64,000 nucleotides of DNA from Palaemon carinicauda. Its lineage: Eukaryota; Arthropoda; Malacostraca; Decapoda; Palaemonidae. A model generated the notes under the pieces. That model had not been told where the DNA came from. It did no database searches and saw nothing but the letters and a program-made list of their open reading frames with translations. Shown one piece after another: positions 1-13,202 of the stretch. The position numbers and the translations under genes are program-made. Location: assembly GCF_036898095.1 (NCBI RefSeq), contig NC_090763.1, positions 60,237,070 through 60,301,069 on the forward strand, written 5' to 3'. The number at the start of each line of letters is the position of its first letter. The stretch's first letter is position 1.

Positions 1-15
1 TATATATATATACAC

Positions 16-50
<35 letters not shown>

Positions 51-52
51 AT
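1..52. repeat. (TA)n microsatellite at window edge
   Basis: TA repeats with a few CA interruptions; the true left end is outside the window. Confidence 0.85.
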
Positions 53-195
53 TCTTTTTTATGAAATGTCAAACCGTCTTTGTTTAAAAGAGCGAGAAAC
101 ATCAACAATGTTTACAATATACAGCTGCATGGAAAAAGATGTACCTATTATTTAGAATATAATAATATCAGTCAAGATACCTAAAGATAATGGTA

Positions 196-198
<3 letters not shown>

Positions 199-240
<42 letters not shown>
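199..240. repeat. (GA)n tract, part of left inverted arm
   Basis: About 21 uninterrupted GA units. It pairs by orientation with the CT tract of the right arm. Confidence 0.9.
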
Positions 241-243
<3 letters not shown>

Positions 244-1314
244 GTATGCATGAGTTTGTCTTTTCCTACTGCTTGTAGATAGGGCACTTAAGTTGCTGTA
301 ATATTGAACTAAAAAAAAAGTATTACTGCAAGTAGTTACTCCTCTTATCCCAGATGTATGAGAATTTAATCAATCGGTTTCGACGATTATTTGTATCAGC
401 TTTTCAGATGATTACTTTGTTGAACATATTAAAAGTCGCTTTCGTTCTCTTAAAATTTGTTGATTAAGGAACCAGAGTCCTGCTTAGCGTAAGAACAAAA
501 TCCCATCTCGTACTCAGTCAAACCAGTCCCCCTCCGTTTTCCAGAACTGTTATGAATATCCACTATATGAGTCTCTCCCCCCTTTTTCCAAAAGGAGACC
601 GCCCGCGCATTCTTCGCTGTTTTCCCACCGCCGATCTTAGTATGGGGAAGGGGAGGGGAGGGGGAGGGAAGGGGGTTAGGGCATTATGCCACCCACTCTC
701 ACGCCCTCCCAACCTCTCCCTGGAAGATAAGAGCCCTCCAAATAGGCGGTTTTCTCTGAAATATGAACTGGAACTTCATTTTCACTCCATGGAAGAGACG
801 CCTCCAACAAAGACTCCCTTGAACTTGGTCCACCTTTTTTTCCCTCAACTCCCCTGGGTCCTCCCTACCCCCTCCCTGCTTCCTCCTCCTCCTCCTCACT
901 ATTCTTCCCCTCCTTTGACCAGAAAAGAAACCTCCCTACATAGTAAATCCTGCGACACATCAACAATAGCAGAAAAGGAATGATTTTCGATGGTCGTGGT
1001 CAGTGGCCCTATGTAGGGGACTTTTTTTTTCTTTTAATTTCTTTCTTTTTATGGCAGGAATGATCTCGTGGTTTTAAAAGACTTGGAAAGAGGGGGAGGG
1101 TTAGTGTAGGCTACGTATTCAGACCAGCAGAAAGAGAAGCGACAGCGATTGTGTATGATAAGGTTGAAGGAATTTACATTCAGGTGTTTGGTTGCTACCT
1201 ATTTTTAAATTTGCATATTTTATTAAGGACGCGCCGTTATTTGGCCTAAACTGGTGATTTTTCAACCTTCGTGTCTTTCTGTGATCTACTGTTATTGAAA
1301 TATTATGTATATAA
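241..1314. other. Non-coding interior of the inverted-end segment
   Basis: Apart from a C-rich/G-rich patch (530-960) with runs such as ggggaggggaggg near 645-670, no gene is seen. The 143-codon open frame at 552-983 is low-complexity Pro/Ser/Leu and has no recognisable domain. Confidence 0.5.
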
Positions 1315-1950
1315 ATTTGGTTAATTCTGTAATTCTATTTCATGGTTTCCCTTTATTTGTGATAATCTAGTTTTAATTTTCTTGAATTGTTCTAAACTGA
1401 CCAAAAATTTGGTTAATTGTATAATTTTATTTCATTATTTCTCTTTATTTGTGATACATCGTTTTAATTTTCTCGAATTGTCCTAAATTGACCTAAAATT
1501 TGGTTATTTGTATAATTTTATTTCAGTATTTCCCTTTATTTGTGATACATCTAGTTTTAATTTTCTTGAATTGTCCTAAATTGACCTAAAATTTGGTTAA
1601 TTGTATAATTTTATTTCATTATTTCCCTTTATTTGTGATACATCTAATTTTAATTTTCTTGAATTGTCCTAAATTGACCTAAAATATGGTTGATTTTATA
1701 ATTTTATTTCATTATTTTCTGTTTTTTTGTGATACATCTAGTTTTAATTTTCTTGAATTGTCCTAAATTGACCTAAAATATGTTTAATTGTATAATTTTA
1801 TTTCATTATTTCCCTTTATTTGTGATACATCTAGTTTTAATTTTCTTGAATTGTCTTAAATTGACATAAAATATGGTTAATTGTATAATTTTATTTCATT
1901 ATTTCCCTTTATTTGTGATACGTGTAGTTTTAATTTTCTCGAATTGCTAT
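1315..1950. repeat. Minisatellite, about 93-bp unit, nearly 7 copies
   Basis: The unit opens with atttggttaattgtataatt and continues through tttatttgtgatacatctag and cttgaattgtcctaaattga. Unit starts fall at about 1315, 1407, 1498, 1591, 1684, 1778 and 1871, so the period is 91-94. Divergence between units is low in the middle copies. Confidence 0.9.
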
Positions 1951-2276
1951 TAAAGTGACCTATGACAGTAGAAGTAATATCACGGTGAAGTCTGAGTATC
2001 TTGATCAGGTTAGACGAATTATCTATATCAGAATAGGTGAAATGTCTGTTATCAAACTAATATTCTTTGATGAACGTTAGAATATAGCTGGACGAGCTTT
2101 CCTTATGCATATTCTGAGTGGAAACATAAATGTTTTGAGTTTGAAAATTTTTTTGGCTATACTGTGACGTTAGACAGTCATGTGTTTAAAATCTTTTGTG
2201 ATTATCAAATAAAATGTACTTTTGCATGTAAACGGTTGAACTCCTCAATATATGTTGGTGTTTTCTACTTTCTACA

Positions 2277-2280
<4 letters not shown>

Positions 2281-2340
<60 letters not shown>
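2281..2340. repeat. (CT)n tract, part of right inverted arm
   Basis: Thirty uninterrupted TC units, complementary in orientation to the GA tract at 199-240. Confidence 0.95.
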
Positions 2341-2347
<7 letters not shown>

Positions 2348-2544
2348 TTATCTTTAGGTTTCTTGATTGATATTTTTGTATTCTAAAAAGGTACATCTTT
2401 TTTATGCAGCTGTATATTGTAAACATTGTTGATGTTTCTCGCTCTTTTAAACAAACACGGTTTGACATTGGATAATAAAGAAAAATTGTACGGGGACCCA
2501 GTCATGCAATTTTTGGTTGTACTCGAAAATTGAATTGATACCTA

Positions 2545-2547
<3 letters not shown>

Positions 2548-2577
<30 letters not shown>
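2548..2577. repeat. (TAC)n microsatellite
   Basis: About nine perfect ACT/TAC units. Confidence 0.9.
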
Positions 2578-2579
<2 letters not shown>

Positions 2580-2957
2580 TTGTGTTTAATTTTAATTCAT
2601 AAACTCTTTCCGTTTAAAAAAAATATATGATTTTAATAAGGGCACCGTTCCCCTGTGTTATTTAATGGGCTCCGTCCCGCGCTATCACATTCCTTGTATG
2701 AAAACATGGAAGGGTAACGAAGACAAACATCCATTAGTCAGGGCTAATTTTGTTGTTGATGTTCGGACGTCGGCACAATAGTCGGTACTTCATAATCTCC
2801 ACCCAGTTGGCTGATTCCCGGGAAAGATGTCGCAGATAGGGTTGGATCAGGTCAAGGCGTCCCGCTGGGTCAAGTCGTTGTACTTTCGTCGTCCCTTTGG
2901 TTTAGAGGTCTCCCTTTAAGGTCATTATTAGAATTTTGAGTGTGACTTTTTTTCCCC

Positions 2958-3703
<746 letters not shown>

Positions 3704-3768
<65 letters not shown>
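3704..3768. repeat. (CT)n microsatellite
   Basis: Uninterrupted CT run of about 65 bases. The long minus-strand open frames over it are RE-repeat artefacts. Confidence 0.95.
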
Positions 3769-3770
<2 letters not shown>

Positions 3771-4390
3771 CAATGAATGATTTCCGGTTTGAGTTGGGAG
3801 TGAGCGCAAAATCCGAGCTTTTGTCGGGTCCTGACCACAAGTGCCCGACAATAGCCCTATAATGCCCCCATAATGGTCATATTGTCGAGGCCTCCCTCTG
3901 AGAGACCCTCGACAAAGAAAATGGGATAAGGCTCTCGAAAATCCGGAGATGGGCCAAAAAGAAGTGGCGGACCGGGGAAGAATGCGACGGAATGGCAACT
4001 GACCCACATTTGGAGAAAATCTCAGTTTTTGTGAAAAGACGTAATTCACTTGTTGGCCAGAAATGAACTCTTAAATTTGTTTCTTCTTGGCGTGAAAGGA
4101 CAACTCTCCTCTGACTGCAGAGGAAACGTGGGATCTTTCTCGACGTCGAGGGCCTCTCGTGATCCTCCTTTTTCTCCTCCTTTTTCTCCTCCGTCTCTCC
4201 TTTGTGATTGAGGGAGGATTTTGACATGCGAGTGGGCCTTGATGGGAGAATGATGAGTTCGGGCGCACGCCACTCTTACTTTTGTGTTTGTTTTGCCCCT
4301 CAAATATTTTTACTTTGGAATGTGTAACTATTTTTTTTACTGTATTAATTCAGGTTTGAAAGCTTATTTCAGTTTTTATATGAACGTTTT
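3769..4390. other. GC-moderate unique stretch of unknown nature
   Basis: The segment is richer in GC than its surroundings and gives several overlapping minus-strand frames of 65-127 codons. None shows a domain or a splice context, so no gene is called. It could be an old unrecognised repeat. Confidence 0.35.
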
Positions 4391-4396
4391 TCTAAA

Positions 4397-4760
<364 letters not shown>

Positions 4761-4777
4761 ATTTACTGTAACAATAT

Positions 4778-4781
<4 letters not shown>

Positions 4782-4850
<69 letters not shown>
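4782..4850. repeat. (CT)n microsatellite
   Basis: Pure CT run directly after the SINE copy. Confidence 0.95.
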
Positions 4851-4853
<3 letters not shown>

Positions 4854-5002
4854 AAACGAAACATTACCAAATCATGTGCTCAGACGATCCTTCCAACTCG
4901 TGGTTCTTAACATTAGGGGGCGTTGTTACTTCCTCTACGAGCTTTCGTATCCTTTCACAGTAACGTGATCCTTCCTGGATGTCTCTCTATGGGTTATCCT
5001 GT

Positions 5003-5054
<52 letters not shown>
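5003..5054. repeat. (CT)n microsatellite with one interruption
   Basis: CT run broken by a single extra C at about 5031. Confidence 0.95.
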
Positions 5055-5128
5055 GAAATGAATTAAGGCGATGAATTCAGTCTCTTTCGTACTCATGGCA
5101 TTAAATTACTGACAAGGTAACTTGGCAA

Positions 5129-5132
<4 letters not shown>

Positions 5133-5199
<67 letters not shown>
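5133..5199. repeat. (CT)n microsatellite
   Basis: Pure CT run. It faces a GA run at 5482-5544, so a transcript could fold the two together. Confidence 0.95.
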
Positions 5200-5203
<4 letters not shown>

Positions 5204-5426
5204 TTGGATTTCTGTATTTCGAGTATTCTTGTGTACATTCTAATCCTGCATATATATTCATTATTAGTATCAATGCTGCCAATACATTTATACACTCATA
5301 TTTATACCTATTAATTATTCATATGACGTTTCAATTACCTTAACCCATCTGGTTTTCTCCTTATTCATTTCTTTTTCTTTTCGTGTTTCGCAAATATCTT
5401 TCATTCCTGTCGTCAGTCTTGTGTAA

Positions 5427-5477
5427 GCTATCATTGAACATGGGAACCCCCATTTCATACGTTTGTGCAAATTCAAT

Positions 5478-5546
<69 letters not shown>

Positions 5547-5737
5547 AGTTTCTTGGCAGTCAACGTTTCTTTTCTCTTAATTAAAGATAGTTTCTAATAT
5601 GTAAGCCATCATTGAACATGAGAACCCCCATTTCATATGTTTGTGCAAATTCATTCAGAGAGAGAGAGAGAGAGAGAGTGAGTGAGTTTCTTGGCAGTCA
5701 ACGTTTCTTTTCTCTTAATTAAAGATAGTTTCTAATA
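5427..5737. repeat. Tandem duplication of about 175 bp carrying a GA tract
   Basis: Both copies contain 'atcattgaacatg.gaacccccatttcata', then 'gtttgtgcaaattca', a GA tract, and 'tttcttggcagtcaacgtttc'. The first GA tract (5482-5544) is about 63 bases; the second (5656-5680) is about 22 and ends in GTGAGTGAG. Confidence 0.88.
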
Positions 5738-6347
5738 AACCAGTTATTATGGAAGATTGATCACCATTTCTCTGAGAATGTCCTATCTGTGTCAGTGTTC
5801 GTAGATAGCAAAAAATATAGTCTCTTGTTATCTGACAACGGAGCTGTCATCTATCATCGAAAAAAAAAGTATGTTTGTTTGTGTGTGTAGTCTGTTTTCG
5901 TACGTGGGGGGCTGGGCTGAGATTTATCTGTTGCTCTGTGACACGAACTTGAGGAATATATTTGGGAGATTTAGAAACCCGCGGAAAGAATGATTATACT
6001 GTGTATGCATCTTATGTCTGAAGTATTTTGAACTTCAAAATCATTTATTTTTTATTTTTCACTGTATTAAGTTTTATCGAATATTTTTTCTATTGATCCT
6101 TTAAGACAATATTCCTTTCAAGAAGTTAGGCATTCGACTTATTTTAGAACTATCTTTTCCTTTAATTATACTTGTTTTGTTATGTGTTTAATGATGTAAG
6201 TGAATATTTGCGTGTACTAATTTTTTTATATAGTCTTATATATTTATTTAACCCAAATGAGTTCATGTGTAATTCATAACGGCATTCACTTTTGAAAAAC
6301 TATTTCTTTAATGTACTTGCATGTCAAAATTAAAACAAAACAACGAG

Positions 6348-6349
<2 letters not shown>
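5738..6349. other. AT-rich non-coding stretch
   Basis: Nothing recognisable beyond short homopolymer runs. Confidence 0.4.

Positions 6350-6418
<69 letters not shown>
6350..6418. repeat. (CT)n microsatellite
   Basis: Pure CT run of 69 bases. Confidence 0.95.
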
Positions 6419-6421
<3 letters not shown>

Positions 6422-7309
6422 GAGCGTCATGTCTATCTCGTTTGCCCCAGGGCTTTGTTGAATCAGCTCTTTCGGGCGTTCGTGGTTAAGCAGGATCGCC
6501 GTAATGCTCGAGTGCTTGCAAGGGACCGCGTTCTGGCTATATAGGGGCTTTGCGAAGCTACCCACCCACCTACCTACCTCACCTGTATTGGTTTCCAGTC
6601 TCAGTGGGGCGCACGCGCGCGCGGTCTTCCTCCTCCTCCTCCTCCTCTTTGTTGCCAAATGTGGCCCAGTTATTGATAACTGAAAGTGTGTTTTTTGTTT
6701 ACCTAGTAGTGGTCTTACTCATTTTTACCGATTCTTTTGGTCAGAATTTAAAGTTACTGTATTTATTTAAGAATCTAGGTACGAGATAAAACAGGCTAGT
6801 TTTTGTAGTTATCATTAACTTTGCATTTAGCTCAAATACTTACAGGAGCATAATTAGATTGCAATCAGCAAGCATTTAAGGTGCGTCTTTTTATTTTATT
6901 AATAATTTTGTAATGGACGTTGATCAAAGTTTTTTTTTATTATTTTTAGAGATATCGTATCTATCTAAACATTTCTATTTATTACATCTAACACTTCACA
7001 AACGTTAACGTATAGCTACGCAAAATGTTATTATTCCGAGTTATTTATTCCCTTACCAAATAACTTTGCTAATGAAAATAGAGATATAATAGACAAACAT
7101 CGTCAGCCATTGCTCTTCCTGGTTTAAGCAGTTCATTGATGTTTAACCCGAACCTTTCATCATAAATCTACCTAACTCTTTCCTCTTCCTTCAACCCCCC
7201 TCCCCTCACTTTCTCCCCTCACTCTCTTCCCGTCACCTTTCCCCCCTCACCTTTCTCCCCCCATCTTTACGTGAGTGTCAACATGGTCCTGATGGCTATC
7301 AGGGACGTG
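6419..7309. other. Non-coding stretch with short CG-rich patch
   Basis: A small cgcacgcgcgcgcg patch occurs near 6609-6622, followed by a TCC-repeat. The rest is AT-rich. No gene is supported. Confidence 0.4.
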
Positions 7310-8262
7310 ATAAGAAAGGGGAAATAGGGAGAGATATAGGGAAGGGGAGATAGTGAGGGAGATACGGAAGGGAAAATAGTGAGGGAGATAGGAAAGGGAA
7401 AATAGGGAGGTAGATAGGGTAGGCGAAATAGTGAGGGAGATAGGGGAGGGGAAATAGTGAGGGAGATAGGGGAGGGAAAATAGTGAGGGAGATAGGGGAG
7501 GGGAAATAGGGATGGAGATAGGAAAGGGAAAATAGTGAGGGAGATAGGAAAGGGGAAATAGGGAGGTAGTTAGGGAAGGGGAAATAGTGAGGGAGATAAG
7601 AAAGGGGAAATAGGGAGGAAGATAGGGAAGGGGAAATAGTGAGGGAGGTAGGCAAGGGGGAATAGAGAGGGAGATAGGGAAGGGGAAATAGTGAGGGAGA
7701 TAGGCAAGGGGGAATAGAGAGGGAGATAGGGAAGGGGAAATAGTGAGGGAGATAGGCAAGGGGGAATAGAGAGGGAGATAGGGAAGGGGAAATAGTGAGG
7801 GAGATAGGGAAGGGGAGATAGTGAGGGTGATAGGGAAGGGAAAAATAGTGAGGGAGGTAGGGAAGGGGAAATAGTAAGGGAGATAGGGAAGGGGAAATAG
7901 TGAGGAAGATAGAGAAGGGGAAATAGTGAGGGAGATAGGGAAGGGGAAATAGTGAGGAAGATAGGGAAGGGGAAATAGTGAGGGAGATAGGGAAGGGGAA
8001 ATAGTGAGGGAGATAGGCAAGGGGGAATAGAGAGGGAGATAGGGAAGGGGAAATAGTGAGGGAGATAGGGAAGGGGAGATAGTGAGGGTGATAGGGAAGG
8101 GAAAAATAGTGAGGGAGGTAGGGAAGGGGAAATAGTAAGGGAGATAGGGAAGGGGAAATAGTGAGGAAGATAGAGAAGGGGAAATAGTGAGGGAGATAGG
8201 GAAGGGGAAATAGTGAGGAAGATAGGGAAGGGGGAATAGAGAGGGAGATAAGGAAGGGTAGG
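7310..8262. repeat. Homopurine minisatellite, 26-27-bp unit, with 261-bp higher-order repeat
   Basis: About 36 units of the type gggaaggggaaatagtgagggagata, almost all purine on the + strand with a T at fixed places. Variant order repeats: the block beginning gataggcaag at 7751 recurs at 8012, and gtgagggtga at 7821 recurs at 8082, giving an exact 261-bp higher-order period. The long Ser/Pro/Leu/Phe minus-strand frames are translations of the array and not genes. Confidence 0.93.
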
Positions 8263-8554
8263 GGGAACTAATGCAACCACCCCCTCCAAACAAAGCAGTT
8301 GCGAAGAGGTAACTTCATACACAGATGTTAATCAATGGAAGTCATTGTATTGAGACCTGTCTTTTTCGGGGTGTGTATATTTTTATCCTTTTTATTTACA
8401 AACTTAAGTACATTTAGGGGATGTTGGAAGGGAGATGGAATCTCTTGGAGATTGACCTTTTTTTTTTTTTTGCTTTAGATTTATTCTCTATTCACTCTTT
8501 ACATACCTTTATTATTCCGTTTTTGAAGTTTGCGTAAACTGTTCCGTATCCAGT

Positions 8555-8556
<2 letters not shown>

Positions 8557-8609
<53 letters not shown>
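8557..8609. repeat. (CT)n microsatellite
   Basis: Pure CT run. Confidence 0.95.
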
Positions 8610-8615
<6 letters not shown>

Positions 8616-9185
8616 ATTTGGGACTACTCCAGAAAGAGGCTACAAATATATAGAAGAAACTCATCAGTTTTCCAAAATTCGTGAAGCTTTCGTTATACTT
8701 AGAAAAAACAATGAAAGATTATACTTTTTTTATTTGTTATCAGTTGTGACAAAAATGTATACTTTTTAATAGTCTCTCAAAACCAATTCTCCTTCATGTA
8801 AAATTTATTCTACACAAGATTATACATCTATATTGTTTACGCAAGGAAAGCCTAATTTGATACATAATTATCAAAGGGACTGATGTACTTACGCGCGTAT
8901 AATTTATAGGAGTTCGAACGCCATTTTGAAAAGTCCAGTTACAGGTGTTATTATTCCAATAATTTCTGGCGATAATTATAGTGTCTACCGCCTTCATATC
9001 TTAATAAATTCAAGGATTATAATTGATTTGGATATGTTTAAATTCTATATTCTATAGGCCTCTACTTCGTGTAAAGTCTATAGGCCTATACTTCTAGAGA
9101 ATTACTCTTTGTTCGATGGAGAACTTGGTTTCTTTTTTATTTTATCTAGAAACGAAAGTGTTTGTTATTATTGATTAAATAGTGT
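8610..9185. other. AT-rich non-coding stretch
   Basis: Nothing recognised, apart from a short echo of 'tctataggcctctactt' twice near 9050-9095. Confidence 0.35.
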
Positions 9186-9309
9186 ACGCGACACCCCAAA
9201 AATTATGGCTAAATATCTAGACACACATGCACACACCTCTCTCACCTTCGTATGACTATTTCCTCTCCCCCTTTACCAGAGGGACGGGGAGAGATGAGCG
9301 TGACCGAAA

Positions 9310-9362
<53 letters not shown>
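9186..9362. repeat. Dispersed repeat ending in (TA)n, copy 1
   Basis: The segment 'acacacctctctcacc...tatgactatttcctctccccctttaccagagggacggggagag' recurs at 25512-25630, and both copies run straight into a long (TA)n tract. The family is not identified. Confidence 0.75.
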
Positions 9363-9365
<3 letters not shown>

Positions 9366-9660
9366 TCATCATCATCTCCTACGCCTATTGACGCAAAGGG
9401 CCTCGGTTAGATTTCGCCAGACGCTTCCTGTTTATTATATTGGGGGAGATGGTAGATCACTGTTCTGTCTTCTTTGGGTCTTGAATACTTTCTTTCGTTC
9501 AACTATATTTAAATATCATCAGCCTTAAATCTTTGTTTTACATACGCTCAAACCTTAGGTATATCTACCCTCCCAATCTTGCGTATATGGTATACCAACC
9601 TAGCTGCCCACTGACAGAATCTTCAGATGGGGCTTATACTCCTTATCGCCCTTCGAAGAT
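9363..9660 (-). mobile_element. LINE 3'-end fragment (same family as 18288-18650)
   Basis: It begins with a (TCA)n run and 'ctattgacgcaaagggcctcggttagatttcgcc', shared with the longer copy at 18288. The rest is diverged or belongs to other sequence. Confidence 0.6.
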
Positions 9661-9998
9661 TAATAAGTTTTTAAACCTTATATAATTGGAGTATGTGTGA
9701 ACAGTGCGGTATCACTTTCCTGTGTATCAATGCCTATGAAAGCTACCAGTTTGGAGGGGAGGGAACGCTTCCTACGGGAATGGGAGGGGGAGAGGGAATA
9801 GGGAAGGAATTCACCAAGTCGTGCATCTGATCTTGACTCTCCCCTCCCCCTCCCTCCTCTCTCCTCTCTCCTATTCCATTGCTGTGCTCACCTACCTACC
9901 CACCTTCCCCTTCAAAGGTCACTATTCTCTTTTAGTGCTCCTCATGTCGCTGGATTTTCTCAAAACTGTCTTAATTGCATGAAACGTACTGGCATGTT

Positions 9999-10001
<3 letters not shown>

Positions 10002-10079
<78 letters not shown>
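10002..10079. repeat. (GA)n microsatellite
   Basis: Pure GA run of 78 bases. Confidence 0.95.
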
Positions 10080-10082
<3 letters not shown>

Positions 10083-11050
10083 TAAGCAATTTTCTTGTGT
10101 AGCATTTTTCTTGCTGACGGTCCGACCTTTTATGTTTGAGGTCATTTTTAGAAAATAATGAAACATGTGTGCCATATCGATAAACAAACTTTTCGCAGAG
10201 AGAAAATCTGAATAAAGAATGAATGATAGAATTCCATATATACACACAACGCCAGTGACTGGAAATAAAGTCGTTAGGTAAAAATCACCGTCCAATATCA
10301 GACGCACATTCCTGGCGTTCCCCACCACCATGCCCAAGAGCGTCCTAATCCGTAGACGTGGCCTTGACTTGGTCTTCGGTCAGCCTGTGACTTGTATGCA
10401 TAAATACTGCAATGCTTATCGGTTTTGCGAAGCAACAATTTAAATAAATCACGGGTTCGACTGATAATATTCCAGCAAGTCACCAGAGCCACCAATATTT
10501 CGTTCTTACAAACTTTTCTTTTGTATTATTTTTTTCGGCGAAATCGAAGTATTAAGTGTTAAGGTTGGCTCGGTATGTTCCGTCTGTCAAAATAGGGTGT
10601 TGTGAATTAGTGAGTTTTGGGCTGGAGCCAAAAGCCTTGTATCTCACCCACCCCAATCTCCCGTGGGCTGTCAATCACCCTGGCTGCTTGAAATTTCTGC
10701 AACATGTGGTTTGTTTTGGTTGATAATATTGTCCCGTTACGACTCCCAAACGCACATTTACGCACTTGATCTCCTTCCGCAAGATTTACCTATAAAGCGA
10801 TGACGTAGTTTTACGCAATTCGCTGAGTTTGTTGTTTTATTGACGCTTTTACGGGTGGAGATTTTCAACAATTTCCCGGATTTATACGAATGCTTACTTG
10901 ATTACTGGCAGGTTCATAAGTTTGACAAACGAGTATATGTAATTTGGAGGATTTCACTTTCGATTGTATCATAAACTTCATATTTGTTTACTTTTTTATT
11001 TATAAACTTTGTATATGTTTCTTTTAAAAATACTTGCAAATGCTACACGA
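10080..11050. other. Unique non-coding stretch
   Basis: No coding potential or known repeat was seen; composition is mixed. Confidence 0.4.
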
Positions 11051-11056
11051 TTCTAT

Positions 11057-11235
11057 CTTGATAAGCCTCGCGTTTGCTTTTGATAAACCTCACATTTATT
11101 TTTGATAAACCTCACATTTACTTTATGGTAAACCTCACGTTTTCTTATATAAATTCACATTATTTTCTTGAATAAACACACTTTCGTTTTCTTGATAAAA
11201 CTCCCATCAGTTTTTGATAAACCACATTTGCTTCG
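11057..11235. repeat. Degenerate tandem repeat, about 25-30-bp unit
   Basis: About seven diverged copies of a 'ttttgataaacctcacattt' motif. Confidence 0.7.
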
Positions 11236-11544
11236 TGATTAGCTTAATATTAGTTGCCTGCTAAACTCCAGTTTTGTCTCTCTACAAATTGAAGTAATTT
11301 CGTTTGTAATTCCTATAGGTGTGGAACAGCATGTTGGAAAGAGAAAGAGTCATGTTAAGTATGGCAGACAACTTAAGAACTGATAAGAATTATCACGAAG
11401 TTCTTATATGTATTATTTCAGTTCAAGACTATAAGCTAATACTCACTAGGAAGGTGTGGAGATGAAATAACAAGATGCCTTGAGCATTATCAATCGACGT
11501 AATTGGTTTTGTAGTAATATTAGTAATCAGATACTAAAATTAAG

Positions 11545-11548
<4 letters not shown>

Positions 11549-11615
<67 letters not shown>
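11549..11615. repeat. (CT)n microsatellite with one interruption
   Basis: CT run broken by one extra C near 11594. Confidence 0.93.
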
Positions 11616-12750
11616 GTCCAATAATACACTATAGCACAATGTTATTAATCTTATAACGCCATTTAATAGTCCGCTCTTTTCTTTTATTACGGATTTTACA
11701 ATTTTTTTCGTCTTTTTTTATTATTGCCATTTTTTTCATCCCTGTTATTCCAAGGTTTTCCGTATTTTCATTAATTTAATACCTTCCAAATTCTAAAAAT
11801 AGTTTAGTTTGTGAAGGAGGAAAAATATTTTTGAATTATGTAAATTGTTTACAATTTCAGTTTTTTCCATTGATTTTTTCTTTTTATAAATTTTGACTGT
11901 GCTACATTATTCAATTTTATATATAACCTTTTACCAGTTTCATATAGACATTTGTTTTGTAACTAGTAGTTACACCATGAAATTAACTTTATGATTGTGA
12001 TATGATAGCAAAAATTAAGCCTTTACATCGATGTTTTGTAACAGGGTTCGACGTGCTGTTGCGGGTTAATGTATGTAGTCAAGTGGGAAATTATTTTGCA
12101 TTTGAGTTCTATTTACAAGACTTGAAAAACATCACCTGAATTGAACGATTCCGTGGCCATCTCGAACTCTGTTTGAGAGGTTATCAATCCTTGAATCTTC
12201 AGTAGAATACCACGTGAGGGTTTTGTTGGCTGTGAAATTAAAATATGTTTTTTCAAAAAGGCCCATAAAAGAAACACAGGAAATATAAATAAATCACACT
12301 ATATTTTGGTCAATAAACATCGACCCTCTTCAGGATGTAAAGTAAAAATGAGGAATACAGTGGAGAATGACGTTTTATATACGAAAGCAAAAGGGTGTGT
12401 CCAATTGTTCTATAGTTGTTATAATTGCTGGAAGGATTAGCCAAATATTATTTGGGTCTTTTCGAATGGTTTATATTGTGATTTGAATTGGCAGTAGAAT
12501 CACAAAACTTTTATTTTTTTTTTCTATTTTCATGTATATATTTCTTTGTAGTTTTACTAAAACCTTAACTAGAGATTTACACGTCTTGTCACCTAAAAAG
12601 GCGATATGTTCCCAGCAGTAGCCCTCTATTAATACCCATGATGTATAAAAGCTTGTCATTGTATCTTTTATTTGTTCTTAAATAGGAATTTAGAACTCGA
12701 TTTATAGATGTAGGCTTCCCATATATGCAGTATTTTCTTCTTTTAATGTT
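11616..12750. other. AT-rich non-coding stretch
   Basis: No gene or repeat family was recognised. Confidence 0.4.
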
Positions 12751-12751
12751 A

Positions 12752-12985
12752 GAATATCGCTGTTTTTATGTTGAATAAGCTGACATAAGTCTTTTTATAG
12801 TTTATATATGACGTATCTGTTTTGACGTTGTTACTGTTTTTAGAATGATTCATTGTTAATTTGTTCTCATCGCTTATTTATTTACTTATTTCCTTTCCTC
12901 AATGGGCTATTTTTCCCTTTTGGAGCCCTAGGGCTTATAGCATCTTGCTTTTCCAATTAGGGTTGTAGCTTGGATAGTAGTAGTA

Positions 12986-13018
<33 letters not shown>

Positions 13019-13032
13019 GTAATAATAATAAT
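12752..13032 (+). mobile_element. LINE 3' end with (TAG/TAA)n tail
   Basis: It reads forward as the reverse complement of the 27217 copy: 'gttttta...gttgaataagctgacataagtc', 'tcctttcctcaatgggctatttttccc', 'ttccaattagggttgtagct', then TAG and TAA units. The triplet tract is the 3' tail. Confidence 0.85.
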
Positions 13033-13110
13033 GGAATAATGATAGAAAAGTCGTCTTGTTTACCCCGCTAATTTTAATGAAAACTTATTTTAGTCATTAT
13101 TTTTCATACA

Positions 13111-13202
13111 TTGTTGGATATTTAATAGCATATATATCATACATTTACGCAAAGAATTGTTGGATATTTAATAGCATATATATCATACATTTACGCAAAG
13201 AA
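13111..13202. repeat. Perfect 46-bp tandem duplication
   Basis: Two adjacent identical copies of a unit beginning ttgttggatatttaatagca. Confidence 0.95.

Larger units (their letters stand above)
66..2471. mobile_element. 2.4-kb segment bounded by inverted repeats (candidate TIR element)
   Basis: The sequence at 66-240 (starting atgtcaaaccgtc and ending in a GA tract) is the reverse complement of 2281-2471 (a CT tract ending in cggtttgacattgg). The arms are about 175-190 bases with small indels. Between them lie a C-rich stretch at 520-930 and the 93-bp minisatellite. No transposase is visible. It may be a non-autonomous TIR element or simply an inverted duplication. Confidence 0.55.

Noticed and set aside
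552..983. 143-codon frame as a gene
   Set aside because: Low-complexity composition, no domain, no splice or promoter evidence, and it lies in a C-rich stretch inside a repeat-bounded segment.
2164..2468. Open frames rich in SLSLSL or RERERE
   Set aside because: These, and similar frames at 3649, 5101, 6308, 9960, 23652, 26538, 27604, 29828, 31050, 36528 and 37789, are translations of (CT)n/(GA)n tracts. They have no splice context or domain.
7310..8262. Possible CRISPR-like array
   Set aside because: The units are contiguous with no unique spacers, and the genome is eukaryotic.
7247..8322. 348- and 250-codon minus-strand frames (Ser/Pro/Leu/Phe repeats)
   Set aside because: They arise because a 27-bp purine-rich repeat unit leaves frames open; both overlapping frames are equally open, which argues against coding.
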